This document shows positions 47,043-56,945 of a DNA stretch of 64,000 nt, piece after piece. The stretch is taken from the NCBI GenBank assembly GCA_963843745.1, contig CAWJLP010000012.1, positions 248,001 through 312,000 on the forward strand, written 5' to 3'. A program made the position numbers and the translations under genes. The notes beneath the pieces were generated by a model. The model did not search any database, was not told the origin of the DNA, and saw nothing but the letters and a program-made list of their open reading frames with translations. This DNA is from Trebonia sp963843745. GTDB taxonomy: Bacteria > Actinomycetota > Actinomycetes > Streptosporangiales > Streptosporangiaceae. The first letter of the stretch is position 1. Each line of letters opens with the position of its first letter.

Positions 47043-49808
47043 ATGAAAGAAGTCCTTGAGTTCGCCATCCTCGGCTTCGGAATCGCAGCGGCCTACACCC
47101 TGCTCGGACAGGGCCTGGTGCTCATCTACCGAGGCTCGGGGATCCTTAACTTCGCTCAGGGCGCCTTCGCGATGGTCGGGGCGTACGTCTTCTATGAGCT
47201 TCACTTCGTCGTCAACCTGAGCTTTGCCCCGTCGTTCGTGATCGCCTTGCTTGCGTGCGGGGCCATTGGCGCGCTAACGCATCTCCTGATTATGCGGCCG
47301 CTGCGCAAGAGGTCGGCGCTCACCCGGCTCATTGCGACCCTCGGTGTGCTGACTACCCTCGAGGGGATTGCCCAGATCAAGTACCAGGCGAACCTGACCC
47401 AGGTACCGAGTTCCCTCCCTTCGAGTCCCGTCCGGCTATTCGGGATCAGTGTTCCGCAGCAGCAGCTCTGGCTCCTTGGCATCGCCATCGTCATTACGAT
47501 CGCGCTGTACGCCGTCACGAAGTTCACGGTGGTCGGTCTCGCCATCACGGCCGCCGCGGAAAATCAGCGGGCGGCATCATCGCTCGGCTGGTCGCCGGAC
47601 GTCTTCGCCGTCCTCACGTGGGCCATCGGGGGCATGCTGGCCGCCACGGCCGGGATACTGATCGTCCCTATCGCCGGGCTGCTGGTCACGAACCTGACGC
47701 TGCTGGTCATTCCCGCCATGGCCGCGGCGCTGCTGGGGAATTTCGTCTCGTACCCGCTCACCTTGCTAGCGGCGATCGTCATCGGTGTCGGTCAGTCCGA
47801 GATTTCTAACTACGTCTCGCAGCCGGGACTGTCCGATGCGCTGCCGTTCATCCTCATCATCGTGATCCTCGTGGTCCGCGGCCGGTCGCTTCCGCTGCGC
47901 AGCCAGGTTCTGGAACGCCTGCCGAAGCTCGGCACGGGCGTCGTCAAGCCGAAGGCGCTCATATTCTGGGGCGGCCTTGTCACGATCGGGTTCTTCACGT
48001 TCTTCTCCCAGAACCTGACGATCGCCATCACCATTCAGATCATCATCGGAGTGATCCTCCTCTCGATCGTCGTTCTCACCGGGTACGCGGGACAGCTTTC
48101 CTTGGCACAGTTCGCCATAGCCGGCATCGGAGCATATATCGCCGGCCGGCTCGTGTCGGCCGCCCACGTGCCGCTGGCCGTGGCGATGCTCGTGGCCGTG
48201 GTCGCGGCGGTGCCGATCGGGCTGATCTTCGCGCTGCCAGCCCTGCGGACGCGGGGCGTCAGCCTGGCCGTCGTTACCCTCGGGCTCGGATCGGCCGTCT
48301 ACGACATCCTGTTCAACAATCCCAACTACACAGGCGGCGTCGAGGGCACGAACCTCCCGGCCGACAACTTCCTCGGCATCAACATCGACCCGATCAACCA
48401 TCCCGATGCCTACGCGGTCTTCTGCCTGATCTGGTTCATTATCGCCGGGCTGGTGGTCGCGAACGTCCGCAGAAGCCGGACCGGCAGGCGCCTCATCGCG
48501 ATCCGCGACAACGAGCGGGCCGCCGCTTCGCTGGGGGTCGGCGTCCTGGGTTCGAAGCTCTTCGCCTTCGGGCTATCCTCAGCCATCGCCGCGCTGGGCG
48601 GCGTGCTCCTTGCCTTCCAGTCTCAGGCGATCGTCTACACCCAGTTCAATCCCCTCACGTCGGTCAACCTCGTCGGCGACGCGGTGATCGGCGGTATCGG
48701 CTACGTCCTGGGTTCGATCCCGGGCTCGAGCTTCTATCCGGGAGGTATCGGATCGTTCATCCTTGACAAGTTCGGGAGCCTCGACGAATGGCTCGTGCTC
48801 ATCGGCGGTGTGAGCCTCCTGCTCGTGCTGCTGCAGAACCCCGACGGCATCGTTAGCCAGATGGCCGCCGGCAAGGTTGACCCGGTGACCCGGCTGATTG
48901 TCAGGTTCGTGCGCGGCGTCAACGCCAGGATCTTCCCCAGGCGCGACCGGCCCGGTCTCGTGACCGCGGCGGGCGAGGTGACCCGGGTGCGGTCGGCCGG
49001 GCTAGCCGTTACGGACGTGACGGTCAATTTCGGCGGGGTGACGGCACTATCCGGGGTAAGCCTGCAGGTCAATCCTGGGGAGGTCCTCGGGCTCATCGGC
49101 CCTAACGGCGCTGGTAAGACCACCATGATCGACTGCATCACCGGCTTCGTGAAACCGGCGGCGGGGTCGGTCAAGCTCGCCGACCGGGAGATGACCGGGG
49201 TCAGTGCCCACAACCGGGCCCGGGCCGGCATCTGCCGGTCATGGCAGTCCCTGGAGCTGTTCGAGGATCTCACGGTAGGTGAGAACCTGCAGTCGGCTTG
49301 TGACCCCCGTGACAAGGGCGCCTACCTGACCAACCTCGTCCGGGCAGACAAACGGCCCCTGACGCCGGTCGCGGCGGCCGCCGTGGACGAGTTCAAGCTC
49401 AGCTCCCATCTCGATGCGCAACCGAACGCGCTGCCTTACGGACGGCGCCGCCTCGTGGGCATCGCCCGCGCGGTGGCGGCCGAGCCGTCCGTCCTGCTCC
49501 TCGACGAGCCGGCCGCCGGCTTGGACGACGCCGAGACCCGCGAGCTGTCGCAGATGATCCGCCGTCTGGTCGAGGTGTGGGGTATCGCGGTCATCCTGGT
49601 CGAGCACGACATGAACATGGTCATGTCGGTGTGCGACCGGCTGGTCGTGCTCGACTTCGGCAAGAAGATCGCCGAGGGCACACCCGCCGAGCTTCAGCAG
49701 GATCCCGCCGTCGTCGCGGCCTACCTCGGAGAAGCCGACGCGCCGGACGAAGCTAGCGAGCAGTCGGCGAATCCGGACTCTTCAGACGACGCCCGGCTGT
49801 TGAAGTAG
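47043..49808 (+). CDS. LivH-LivM-LivG fusion: two permeases and an ATPase in one polypeptide
   Basis: 921 residues. Residues 1-290 are a LivH-type permease (GQGLVLIYRGSGILNFAQGA). About 324-620 are LivM-type (GYAGQLSLAQFAIAGIGAYI, ALRTRGVSLAVVTLGLG). About 650-895 are a LivG-type ATPase: Walker A GPNGAGKTT near 685, Walker B VLLLDEPAAGLDD near 818, and signature LPYGRRRLVG in place of LSGGQ. With LivF and the lipoprotein it gives a complete importer from three genes. GGAGAGGAG precedes the ATG, and the next gene starts 17 nt after its stop. Confidence 0.92.
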   Translation: MKEVLEFAILGFGIAAAYTLLGQGLVLIYRGSGILNFAQGAFAMVGAYVFYELHFVVNLSFAPSFVIALLACGAIGALTHLLIMRPLRKRSALTRLIATLGVLTTLEGIAQIKYQANLTQVPSSLPSSPVRLFGISVPQQQLWLLGIAIVITIALYAVTKFTVVGLAITAAAENQRAASSLGWSPDVFAVLTWAIGGMLAATAGILIVPIAGLLVTNLTLLVIPAMAAALLGNFVSYPLTLLAAIVIGVGQSEISNYVSQPGLSDALPFILIIVILVVRGRSLPLRSQVLERLPKLGTGVVKPKALIFWGGLVTIGFFTFFSQNLTIAITIQIIIGVILLSIVVLTGYAGQLSLAQFAIAGIGAYIAGRLVSAAHVPLAVAMLVAVVAAVPIGLIFALPALRTRGVSLAVVTLGLGSAVYDILFNNPNYTGGVEGTNLPADNFLGINIDPINHPDAYAVFCLIWFIIAGLVVANVRRSRTGRRLIAIRDNERAAASLGVGVLGSKLFAFGLSSAIAALGGVLLAFQSQAIVYTQFNPLTSVNLVGDAVIGGIGYVLGSIPGSSFYPGGIGSFILDKFGSLDEWLVLIGGVSLLLVLLQNPDGIVSQMAAGKVDPVTRLIVRFVRGVNARIFPRRDRPGLVTAAGEVTRVRSAGLAVTDVTVNFGGVTALSGVSLQVNPGEVLGLIGPNGAGKTTMIDCITGFVKPAAGSVKLADREMTGVSAHNRARAGICRSWQSLELFEDLTVGENLQSACDPRDKGAYLTNLVRADKRPLTPVAAAAVDEFKLSSHLDAQPNALPYGRRRLVGIARAVAAEPSVLLLDEPAAGLDDAETRELSQMIRRLVEVWGIAVILVEHDMNMVMSVCDRLVVLDFGKKIAEGTPAELQQDPAVVAAYLGEADAPDEASEQSANPDSSDDARLLK

Positions 49809-49825
49809 CCAGAGGACAGAGCCTC

Positions 49826-52228
49826 GTGAGCGCGAACGCCTACCTGGCCAACCGGGCTGAGACCGAGCCGTACCGGGGCTCCGAGCTCGTGCCGCAGGCT
49901 CTTGCCCGCGGCACCTGGGACGGAGTCGTGCTGCCCTACGTGCCCGCGCCATTCGGCGGCGACGTGGCAGGCTTGCCCCTGTCGCGCGAGTTCGACACCG
50001 ACAACGACCCGGTCACCTACCAGGTCCTGCGCTGGCGGCTCTGGAACATCAACCTTGAGCACGATGACACGATCCGCCGTGTCTGCGGCACGAGCATCGT
50101 TTGCCACGCGCTCGACTACAACACGTCGATGCTGGCCGAAGACGGGCGCACGATCCTGGGCGGGCCGTCGCTGCAGCGCTTCGTCGGCCAGGGAGACCTG
50201 AGCGTGCGATACACGCTCACGCACCGGCACCCGAATCCGGGCATCTCGCCGGGAGACGTCTACATACTCAACGACCCCTACATCGCCACCTCCCACCAGC
50301 TGGACGTCGCGGCCTACCAGCCGTTCTTCTGGGACGGCCAGCTGTTCTGCTGGTTCTTCAACGCCGCGCACTGCATGGACATCGGCGGCAGCCAGCCGGG
50401 CAGCTTCTGCGCCGAAGCGAAGGACATCTTCGACGAGCCGATGACCTGGCCGCCTATTCGGCTGGTGCACGACGGCGTGGTCCAGCAGGACGTGTACGAC
50501 GCATTCCTGCGTCAGAGCCGTTCGCCGGCCGCGATCGCGCTCAACCTGCGCAGCCAGATCGCGGGCCTGGACACCGCCGCGCGGCGGATGAGCGCGCTGC
50601 TCAGTGAGTACGGTCCGCGCGTGGTCAAGGGCGCCATGCGCCGGATGCTGAGCGACACGTCAGCGGCCGTCCGCGCCCGGCTGCGCGAGATCCCGGACGG
50701 CGAGTGGAGCGAGACGTACCTGCTGGGCGGCCTGCCGGACCGCCGAACGCGGCGACTGCGGACCGTTCTGTGCAAGGAAGGCGACGTGCTGATCTTCTCG
50801 AACGAAGGCACCGACCGCCAGCTGCCGACCGGCAACGGCACGTACTGTGCGTTCCGGTCCGCCGCGATGTCGGCGGTCGGGACGATGCTCGCGTGGGACC
50901 AGATGTACTGCCCTGGCGGGACGCTCGACCAGTTGCGGTTCGACCCCTACCCCGGCACATTCACGATTCCCAGCCACCCAGCCGGCGTGACGACGGTCGT
51001 GGGCACGAACATGGCCATCGCCTTGGCTGGACAGGTCGTCAGTAAGATGCTGCTATGCGGGCCGGAGCACCTGCACAGCCGGGCGCTCGCGAGCGGCGGT
51101 CTCACCAGCGCGGGCTGGTGCCATGCGTGGGGCTTCGACGAGACCGGCACGCTGCAGTTCGGTCCGATGACGGACTCGGTGATCGGCGCGCTCGGGGCCT
51201 CACCCGGCCTGGACGGGGTCGACACCGGCGGTTCCTGGGAATGGCCGCGGACCTCGGCGGGCGACGTCGAGGAAGCCGAGGCCCTCGCGCCGCTGATCTA
51301 CTTGTACCGGCGCGAGCAGGCCGACAGCGGCGGGCCTGGGCGATGGCGGGGCGGGAACGGCGTAGAAATCGCCGTGATGGGCAACGGCGTGCGGCAGTTC
51401 TACTTCCAGGGCGAAGGGAACGACCCGGCCGTCAACTCCGCGCCTGGTCTCGGCGGAGGCATGCCGGCCCACTGCGGCGACTGGCTGATCCGGCCGGACA
51501 GCGGAATCCAGGAGGCGATGGCGGGTGGCTCAGTGCCCGCCACGCGGGCCGCGATGGAGCGGGAACTCGGGCCATTCGACCGCATTCCGGTCGGGCAGCC
51601 GTTCGCGATCGGCGCCGACGGCATCGGCATCGGTGAACACGCGGCGGGCGCCGGGTGCGGCGATCCGCTGCGCCGCGACAGCGCGCTGGTGTTCGAGGAC
51701 GTCCGGCGCGGCGCGGTCAGCACGGCGGGCGCCGAGCGAGATTACGGCGTCGTCATCCGCGATGATGAGGTGGGCGAGCAGGCGACGGTGCGGCTTCGGC
51801 AGGCCCGGCGGGAAGCGCGATTGCGCGATGCCCGCCCGCCCTTCATACCGGCCGCGCAGCCACCGCCTGGCCCGGACAGCGTTGGGCGGCCGGCGCTGGC
51901 CGGCATGCTGTTCATGCGGTTCTCCGGCGGCTGGCACTGGGCGTGTGACAACTGCCGCCACGTCCTCGCGCCGGCGTCAGGGAACGCTCGCTCCGGTTGC
52001 GCGCTGATCGAGACGTCGCCGCACCGCCTCGACCCGGTGCGGTATCCCCCGCCAGCGGCGTTCTGCGACGACAACCTCGTGATCCGGCAGTGGATCTGTC
52101 CTGGGTGCGCGCAGCTGCTGATCACCGAGTTCGTCAGGGCCGACGACCCGCCCGCCTGGGACGTCCGGCTGTCGGATCGCGCGCTAGGTCAGCTAGCCGT
52201 CCAGGGCACGCCCGAAGAGCGGCCGTGA
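49826..52228 (+). CDS. hyuB: Hydantoinase B/ketone carboxylase subunit fused to a gamma-like zinc-ribbon domain
   Basis: 800 residues. Up to about 680 it is HyuB/AcxA-AcxB-like (FGQGDLSVRYTLTHRHPNPG-type region, GDVYILNDPYIATSHQLDV, ISNEGTDRQLP-like, GGPGRWRGGNGVEIAVMG). From about 690 a separate domain begins: GGWHWACDNCRHVLAPASGN then IRQWICPGCAQLLITEF, two CxxC pairs. This matches the small gamma subunit of acetone carboxylase, normally a separate protein. Together with HyuA it should use ATP to carboxylate a ketone or open a cyclic amide. GTG start. HyuA begins within its last codon. Confidence 0.88.
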   Translation: MSANAYLANRAETEPYRGSELVPQALARGTWDGVVLPYVPAPFGGDVAGLPLSREFDTDNDPVTYQVLRWRLWNINLEHDDTIRRVCGTSIVCHALDYNTSMLAEDGRTILGGPSLQRFVGQGDLSVRYTLTHRHPNPGISPGDVYILNDPYIATSHQLDVAAYQPFFWDGQLFCWFFNAAHCMDIGGSQPGSFCAEAKDIFDEPMTWPPIRLVHDGVVQQDVYDAFLRQSRSPAAIALNLRSQIAGLDTAARRMSALLSEYGPRVVKGAMRRMLSDTSAAVRARLREIPDGEWSETYLLGGLPDRRTRRLRTVLCKEGDVLIFSNEGTDRQLPTGNGTYCAFRSAAMSAVGTMLAWDQMYCPGGTLDQLRFDPYPGTFTIPSHPAGVTTVVGTNMAIALAGQVVSKMLLCGPEHLHSRALASGGLTSAGWCHAWGFDETGTLQFGPMTDSVIGALGASPGLDGVDTGGSWEWPRTSAGDVEEAEALAPLIYLYRREQADSGGPGRWRGGNGVEIAVMGNGVRQFYFQGEGNDPAVNSAPGLGGGMPAHCGDWLIRPDSGIQEAMAGGSVPATRAAMERELGPFDRIPVGQPFAIGADGIGIGEHAAGAGCGDPLRRDSALVFEDVRRGAVSTAGAERDYGVVIRDDEVGEQATVRLRQARREARLRDARPPFIPAAQPPPGPDSVGRPALAGMLFMRFSGGWHWACDNCRHVLAPASGNARSGCALIETSPHRLDPVRYPPPAAFCDDNLVIRQWICPGCAQLLITEFVRADDPPAWDVRLSDRALGQLAVQGTPEERP

Positions 52229-54333
52229 GGCCGGCCGCTGTGACGGGGGATGTCGTCATCGGCGTCGACATCGGGGGAACCTTCACGGACTGCGCGGTGA
52301 TCGACGAGACCGGCCGGGTCCACGTCGGCAAAGTTCCCACCACTCCGCAGGACCGGTCGCTGGGCTTCTTCAAAGCGATCAACGAGGTCGCGCGGGGTCT
52401 CGGCCTGACCCTCGGCGAACTCCTGGGCCGCTGCCACCGCCTCGTGCACGGGACGACGACGGGTACCAACGCGATCGTGACCCGGACGGGCGCGCGCGTC
52501 GGGCTGCTCACGACCGCGGGGCACGCCGACGTCATGTACATCATGAAAGGCACCGGCCGGACCGCCGGGGTGCCGGCCGACGAGCTGATGGACCTGGTAG
52601 CGAGCCGGGCCAAGCCGGCGCCGATCGTCCCGAAGAACCTGATTGTCGAGGTGCCCGAGCGAATTGACCGCCACGGCCGGGTGCTGGCGCCGCTTGATCG
52701 AGACACCGCCGTCGCCAAGGCATCCGAACTGCTGGCGCTGGGCGTGGAGGCGATCGCGATCAGCCTGCTGTGGTCGGTGAAGAACCCCGCGCATGAGCTC
52801 CTCCTCGTGGACGCGGTCCGCGAGCTCGCGCCCGAGATCTTCCTCAGTTGCGGCTCCACCCTGTCCGCCACGGTCGGTGAGTACCCGCGGACATCGACCG
52901 CGGTAATGAACGCCTACATCGGCCCGCTGATGACGCATTACGTCGACGCGATCGAAGACGGGGCTCGCCGCCACGGCTACCGTGGGAATGTCCTGTTCAG
53001 CCAGTGCGCGGGCGGCGCCATTCTCGCCGGGGAAGCGCGCCGGGCCCCCATCCTGACGTTGAACTCGGGCCCTGTCGCCGGCGTGATGGGCTCGCTGCAG
53101 CTCGCCAAGGAGATCCGCGAGCCGAACGTGCTCACGACCGACATGGGCGGCACCACGTACGACGTCAGCCTGATCCAGCACGACACGGCGAGTCTCAGCG
53201 ACACGGCACGGGTAGAGAAGTTCGAACTGTCCCTGCCGATCCTCGACGTCGAGTCGATCGGGGCCGGGGGCGGAAGCATCGCGTGGACCGACGAGTCCAA
53301 CCGTCTCAACGTGGGTCCGCGAAGCGCGGGCGCCGAACCCGGCCCGGCTTGCTACGGCAGGGGCGGCCGGGAACCGACGGTCACCGACGCGGACGTCGTC
53401 CTCGGCTTCATCGACCCGGACACGTTCCTGCACGGCGAGGTGGGGCTTGATGTCGAGGCTTCCGAACGAGCGCTTGCGGCTCTCGGCGCGAAGGTGGGTC
53501 TTGACATCCAGCAGACCGCCGCGGGCATCTGCCGGATCGTCGACGCGAAGATGGCCGGGCTGCTGCGCCGGTCGAGCGAGTTCCGGGGTGTCGACCCGCG
53601 TCGGCTGACCATGCTGGCGTTCGGCGGGGCGGGCCCGGTGCACGCGGCGGTGTGCGCACGGCAGGCCGGGATTCCCAGAGTCGTCGTCCCGCCGCCCGCG
53701 GTGGCGCCGGTGTGGTCCGCCGCGGGTGCCGCCAACGCGGACATCACGAACGTCTACCTCGAGTCACAGCTCCACCTCATGCCGATGGACCCCGAACTCC
53801 TGCACGCAAACTTTGCGCGGATCAGCCTCACTGCTACAAAGCGCCTGCAAGATCAGGGCTTCTCCGAGGATGAGATCGTTGTAAGGCAGTCAGTCCGGAT
53901 GAAGTACGCGGTCCAGGTCTACGACATCGAAGTCCCGCTGGAGGGGCCCGTCTCCGGGGCGGACGATGTCCAGCGCATCCTCGACAGCTTCGACGAAGCC
54001 TACGCGCAGCGCTTCGGGCACAACGCCGGCTTCAGGGAAGGGGGTGTGCACGTCACCGGCTTCCAGGTGGTGGCCTTCGGCACGACGAACAAGCGGCCCC
54101 TGACGGGGCTGGCGCGCGGAGCTGGCGCCGCGTTCGTCGAGTCGTCTCGGCGCGTCTACTGGCCCGACCTCGGCGACTGGGTGCGGACCCCCGTGCTGCG
54201 GACATCGGGCCGCTGGGAAGCCGAACGCGTCATGGGCGGTCCGGCACTCGTCGAACTGCCGAATACCGTCATCGTCGTTCCGGCCGGGATGACCGCGACC
54301 TTGCGCCGTGACGGCGCCGTGGCGATCGAGTGA
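52225..54333 (+). CDS. hyuA: Hydantoinase A/ketone carboxylase ATP-binding subunit
   Basis: 702 residues, the normal length. VIGVDIGGTFTDCAVID (residues 12-26) is the first ATP-binding motif of the HyuA/ASKHA fold, RLVHGTTTGTNAIVTRTG and LTTDMGGTTYDVSLI follow, and AGGGSIAWTD closes the site. It phosphorylates the substrate for the partner subunit. GTG 52225 overlaps the HyuB stop (GTGA). The relic SDR starts within its stop codon. Confidence 0.93.
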   Translation: MRPAAVTGDVVIGVDIGGTFTDCAVIDETGRVHVGKVPTTPQDRSLGFFKAINEVARGLGLTLGELLGRCHRLVHGTTTGTNAIVTRTGARVGLLTTAGHADVMYIMKGTGRTAGVPADELMDLVASRAKPAPIVPKNLIVEVPERIDRHGRVLAPLDRDTAVAKASELLALGVEAIAISLLWSVKNPAHELLLVDAVRELAPEIFLSCGSTLSATVGEYPRTSTAVMNAYIGPLMTHYVDAIEDGARRHGYRGNVLFSQCAGGAILAGEARRAPILTLNSGPVAGVMGSLQLAKEIREPNVLTTDMGGTTYDVSLIQHDTASLSDTARVEKFELSLPILDVESIGAGGGSIAWTDESNRLNVGPRSAGAEPGPACYGRGGREPTVTDADVVLGFIDPDTFLHGEVGLDVEASERALAALGAKVGLDIQQTAAGICRIVDAKMAGLLRRSSEFRGVDPRRLTMLAFGGAGPVHAAVCARQAGIPRVVVPPPAVAPVWSAAGAANADITNVYLESQLHLMPMDPELLHANFARISLTATKRLQDQGFSEDEIVVRQSVRMKYAVQVYDIEVPLEGPVSGADDVQRILDSFDEAYAQRFGHNAGFREGGVHVTGFQVVAFGTTNKRPLTGLARGAGAAFVESSRRVYWPDLGDWVRTPVLRTSGRWEAERVMGGPALVELPNTVIVVPAGMTATLRRDGAVAIE

Positions 54334-54640
54334 AGAAATCAGCGCAACGCGAGGACCGTCGCGTGGCGCTGGTGACGGGCAGCCACGGCCTGTCCGGGCG
54401 GGCCGTGTACGAGCACCTGCACGGCCGGCCCGGCTGGGAGGTGATCGGAGCGTCACGCCGGGCGGAACCGACGGTGGCGGGCGCACCGCACATCGCCGTC
54501 AATCTCGCGGACCGCGCCGCCACCCGCGACGCCCTGGCCCGGTGCGGGCCCACCAACCTGTTCTTCGGCGCCTACATAGCCGACCACGACCTCGCCCGCG
54601 AGCAGGTCAGCGGGCTGGACAGCGGCCCGGTCACCACCTG
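54330..54640 (+). pseudogene. N-terminal remnant of a PRISE-like SDR
   Basis: VALVTGSHGLSGRAVYEHLH followed by GWEVIGASRR and PHIAVNLADRAATRDALARC is the N-terminus of extended SDRs of the progesterone-5beta-reductase/iridoid-synthase-like type. After about 90 residues (NLFFGAYIADHDLAREQ) similarity stops and the frame runs into the antisense of the next gene. It starts with GTG overlapping the HyuA stop, so it was once part of the operon. Confidence 0.65.
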
Positions 54641-54676
54641 GACCTGGTGCCACGGTAACGATCTACAACTCCCGTG

Positions 54677-55150
54677 TCATCGCAGCGGGGCGGGGGTTGT
54701 CCGGGCGACATTTCCCTTGCCCGGCTCGACCGGGTCGACGCGGATCCGCTCCAGCCGCAGCTCGCTGATGCGCCAGTTGCCGTCAGAACCGCGCCGGTAC
54801 CGCTCGCGGTAATGCCCGTAGCCCTGGAACGCGCGGCCGTGGTCGGGGTCATCGACCCAGTCGTACATAGCCCACACGCCGGTCGCGTTCGAGTCGTCGA
54901 TGATGCTGATCTCGGGCATGTGCCCATGGTGCACGCTGACCGCGGTCGCCAGCCGCTGGCTGATGAACGCCACGAACGAGTCCGCGGAGTCAATCGCGGG
55001 AGTCGGTGACTCGAAATAGAACAGGACGTCGTCGGTGAACACATCGCGCAGGGCGTCCCACTGCTTGCTGTCCACGAACCGGAAGTACCGCGCCTTGAGC
55101 TGCTTGATGTTCTCGACATGGACCAGCGTTCCGGCGTCGGCAACGTTCAT
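54677..55150 (-). CDS. SnoaL-like (NTF2-fold) protein
   Basis: 157 residues. IKQLKARYFRFVDSKQWDAL then FTDDVLFYFESP and SVHHGHMPEISII with AMYDWVD give the SnoaL-like core, a fold shared by small hydratases and ring-opening enzymes. Its ATG overlaps the LLM gene stop (ATGA), so the two are co-translated. Likely acts on the same substrate as the flavin enzyme. Confidence 0.87.
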   Translation of the reverse strand: MNVADAGTLVHVENIKQLKARYFRFVDSKQWDALRDVFTDDVLFYFESPTPAIDSADSFVAFISQRLATAVSVHHGHMPEISIIDDSNATGVWAMYDWVDDPDHGRAFQGYGHYRERYRRGSDGNWRISELRLERIRVDPVEPGKGNVARTTPAPLR

Positions 55151-56130
55151 GCCTCGTTCTCCTCTGCCAGCTGCGGCATGACTTCCGCATAGAACAGGTG
55201 CAGCGACTCCCAGGCGACCTCCGGGTCGAGGCCTCCCACTAGGGGGTGCAGCTGCACGTCGGCGTCCGGGCCGAGGCCGCGCAGCAGCTCCACGCATTCC
55301 TTGGGCGTGACAATCCGGTACGCGCCGCTGGCCCGGAGCTGGTCGGGATCGGGGGTTGGCCGGAACCCGCTCCCCGCCGATGCCCCCAGCCGGGTATAGG
55401 CCTCGTTCTCGTGCGCGGCGTAGCGACGGATGCGGGCCCAGGCCGCGTCCGGGTCCGTCGCCACGTGCAGCAGGCGCAGCTCGTGCCCCGGACCGGGGTA
55501 CCAGCCCGGGTCTTTTCCCAAGGCGGCGCATTCACGTAGGTAGGCGTCTAGGAAACGGCGCGGTACCGGGTCGAAGCCGTCCGCGATCCGGGCCGCCTGG
55601 CGCGCCGCCCGGACCGAGGACCCGCCGAGCGCGATCGGGATCGACCGCCCTCGGTAAGGGCGGGGACGGATCCGCGCCGGGCGCCCGTCGATGTCAAACT
55701 CCTCCCCCGTCCACGCGGCGCGGAGAATCTGCACGTTGCGCTCGAGCAGCGCGACGCGGTCGCCGACATCCCGGCCGAACATCGTGAACTCGTACGGCAC
55801 GTACCCGGCGCCGACGACGAGCTCAACGCGCCCGCGGCTCGCGATGTCGAGCACCGCGAGGTCCTCGGCGATGCGCAGCGGCTCGTGCACCGGAAGCACG
55901 ATGACCGAGAACCGTATCGCGAGCTGGGTGGTCGCCCCGGCGACCACGCCGCCCATGACGATCGGCGACGGGAGGTAGCCGTCCTCGCTCGCGTGATGCT
56001 CGTGGAACCGCACGCCCGTGAAACCATGCCGCTCCGCCCACGCGCACTGCTCGATGCAGGCCTGGTATAGCTCCTCCGCGGGCGGCCCGAAACCCGGCGC
56101 CCGCAGGTCGTATTTCAGGTAGAAGCGCAT
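55147..56130 (-). CDS. LLM-class flavin-dependent oxidoreductase
   Basis: 327 residues of TIM-barrel LLM family: GFTGVRFHEHHASEDGYLPS, IRFSVIVLPVHEPLRIAEDL and GRVELVVGAGY are conserved with bacterial luciferase-like monooxygenases. Uses reduced FMN or F420; the motif set leans to the FMN type. The ATG at 56130 has no clear ribosome binding site and lies about 15 nt from an AT island (56155-56185). Confidence 0.88.
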   Translation of the reverse strand: MRFYLKYDLRAPGFGPPAEELYQACIEQCAWAERHGFTGVRFHEHHASEDGYLPSPIVMGGVVAGATTQLAIRFSVIVLPVHEPLRIAEDLAVLDIASRGRVELVVGAGYVPYEFTMFGRDVGDRVALLERNVQILRAAWTGEEFDIDGRPARIRPRPYRGRSIPIALGGSSVRAARQAARIADGFDPVPRRFLDAYLRECAALGKDPGWYPGPGHELRLLHVATDPDAAWARIRRYAAHENEAYTRLGASAGSGFRPTPDPDQLRASGAYRIVTPKECVELLRGLGPDADVQLHPLVGGLDPEVAWESLHLFYAEVMPQLAEENEA

Positions 56131-56202
56131 GTGGCCGTCCTCGCCTATCCGAACCTAATCAGATTAATACGTTATATATTTTTGGCGCCTGCGCGATCGC
56201 GA

Positions 56203-56335
56203 TCAGAAGAGGGCGATCGGAGTCGCGGGACTGCCGGTCGCGCCACGGAAGCGCATCGGGCCAGACCGAACATGAACGTCCACCGGACCGCCGATCCCCA
56301 GACGTCCGCCAGGTCCTCCGGCGCGCTGGGGTAGT
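56203..56335 (-). pseudogene. Possible C-terminal relic of a cyclase-family (formamidase-like) gene
   Basis: The minus strand reads GGPVDVHVRSGPMRFRGATG then SPATPIALF and a TGA. The GATGSP..PIALF ending resembles cyclase/kynurenine-formamidase-like proteins. There is no body or start; the evidence is one short motif. Confidence 0.3.
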
Positions 56336-56350
56336 CACTCATCAATTAGA

Positions 56351-56881
56351 TTGACAATTAAGCTTCTCTATCTACATGGGATGCTGGCACGAGGCGTAGG
56401 CGAAGTCAAGGGACTGGCGGTGTGGTTCGGCCAGCCGGCGCTGGTCGCCGACTTCCTGGTCGCCGCCGACGACGCGCGGCTCGCCGCGAACTTCACCCGG
56501 CTGGGTATTCATCACGGCTCCGGGCCGACCGAAACGTTGCCCCGCCTGGTGGGCATTCAGCGGGCGGCGCGTCTGATCTACACGCGTGAGCAGGTCTCCG
56601 GCGCGCAGGCCGCCGAGATTGGCCTGCACGACGAGGCGGCGCCCGCCGCGCAGATCCGCACGCGCGCCGTGGACCTGGCCCGCGCGATCGGCGCCGCGGC
56701 GCCGGTGGCAGTGCGTTCGGTGCGCGCCACCCTGCGGCGCGAGCTGCTGGCCGCGCTTCCCGCGGCGATGGACCATGAGAACGCCGAGCAGATCAGCCTG
56801 AGCCGGACCCGGGACGCGCGGGCGGGTATCCGCGCGGCCGTGAGCGGCGCGAGCCGCTTTTCACTAGGGAGTAAACAGTGA
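56351..56881 (+). pseudogene. Enoyl-CoA hydratase lacking its N-terminal third
   Basis: From GEVKGLAVWFGQPALVADF onward this is crotonase-like: VAADDARLAANFTRLGIHHG, TETLPRLVGIQRAARLIYT and QAAEIGLHDE are family features. The first ~90 residues, with the oxyanion-hole segment, are missing; the frame opens at a TTG in an AT island with no ribosome binding site. It is probably a 5'-truncated pseudogene. A separate crotonase N-terminal relic lies at 60992-61200. Confidence 0.7.
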
Positions 56882-56945
56882 AGGGCCGGACTGACAACCA
56901 GGCCGCCGCGCCGAAGACTGGCCACAGTGGTCATGTTCGGGGCAG

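Noticed and set aside
52189..53643. 484-residue minus-strand open frame
   Set aside because: Antisense of hyuA, which has full ATPase-fold motifs.
56131..56334. 67-residue plus-strand frame after the LLM gene
   Set aside because: No ribosome binding site, no similarity, and the opposite strand has a better relic candidate.
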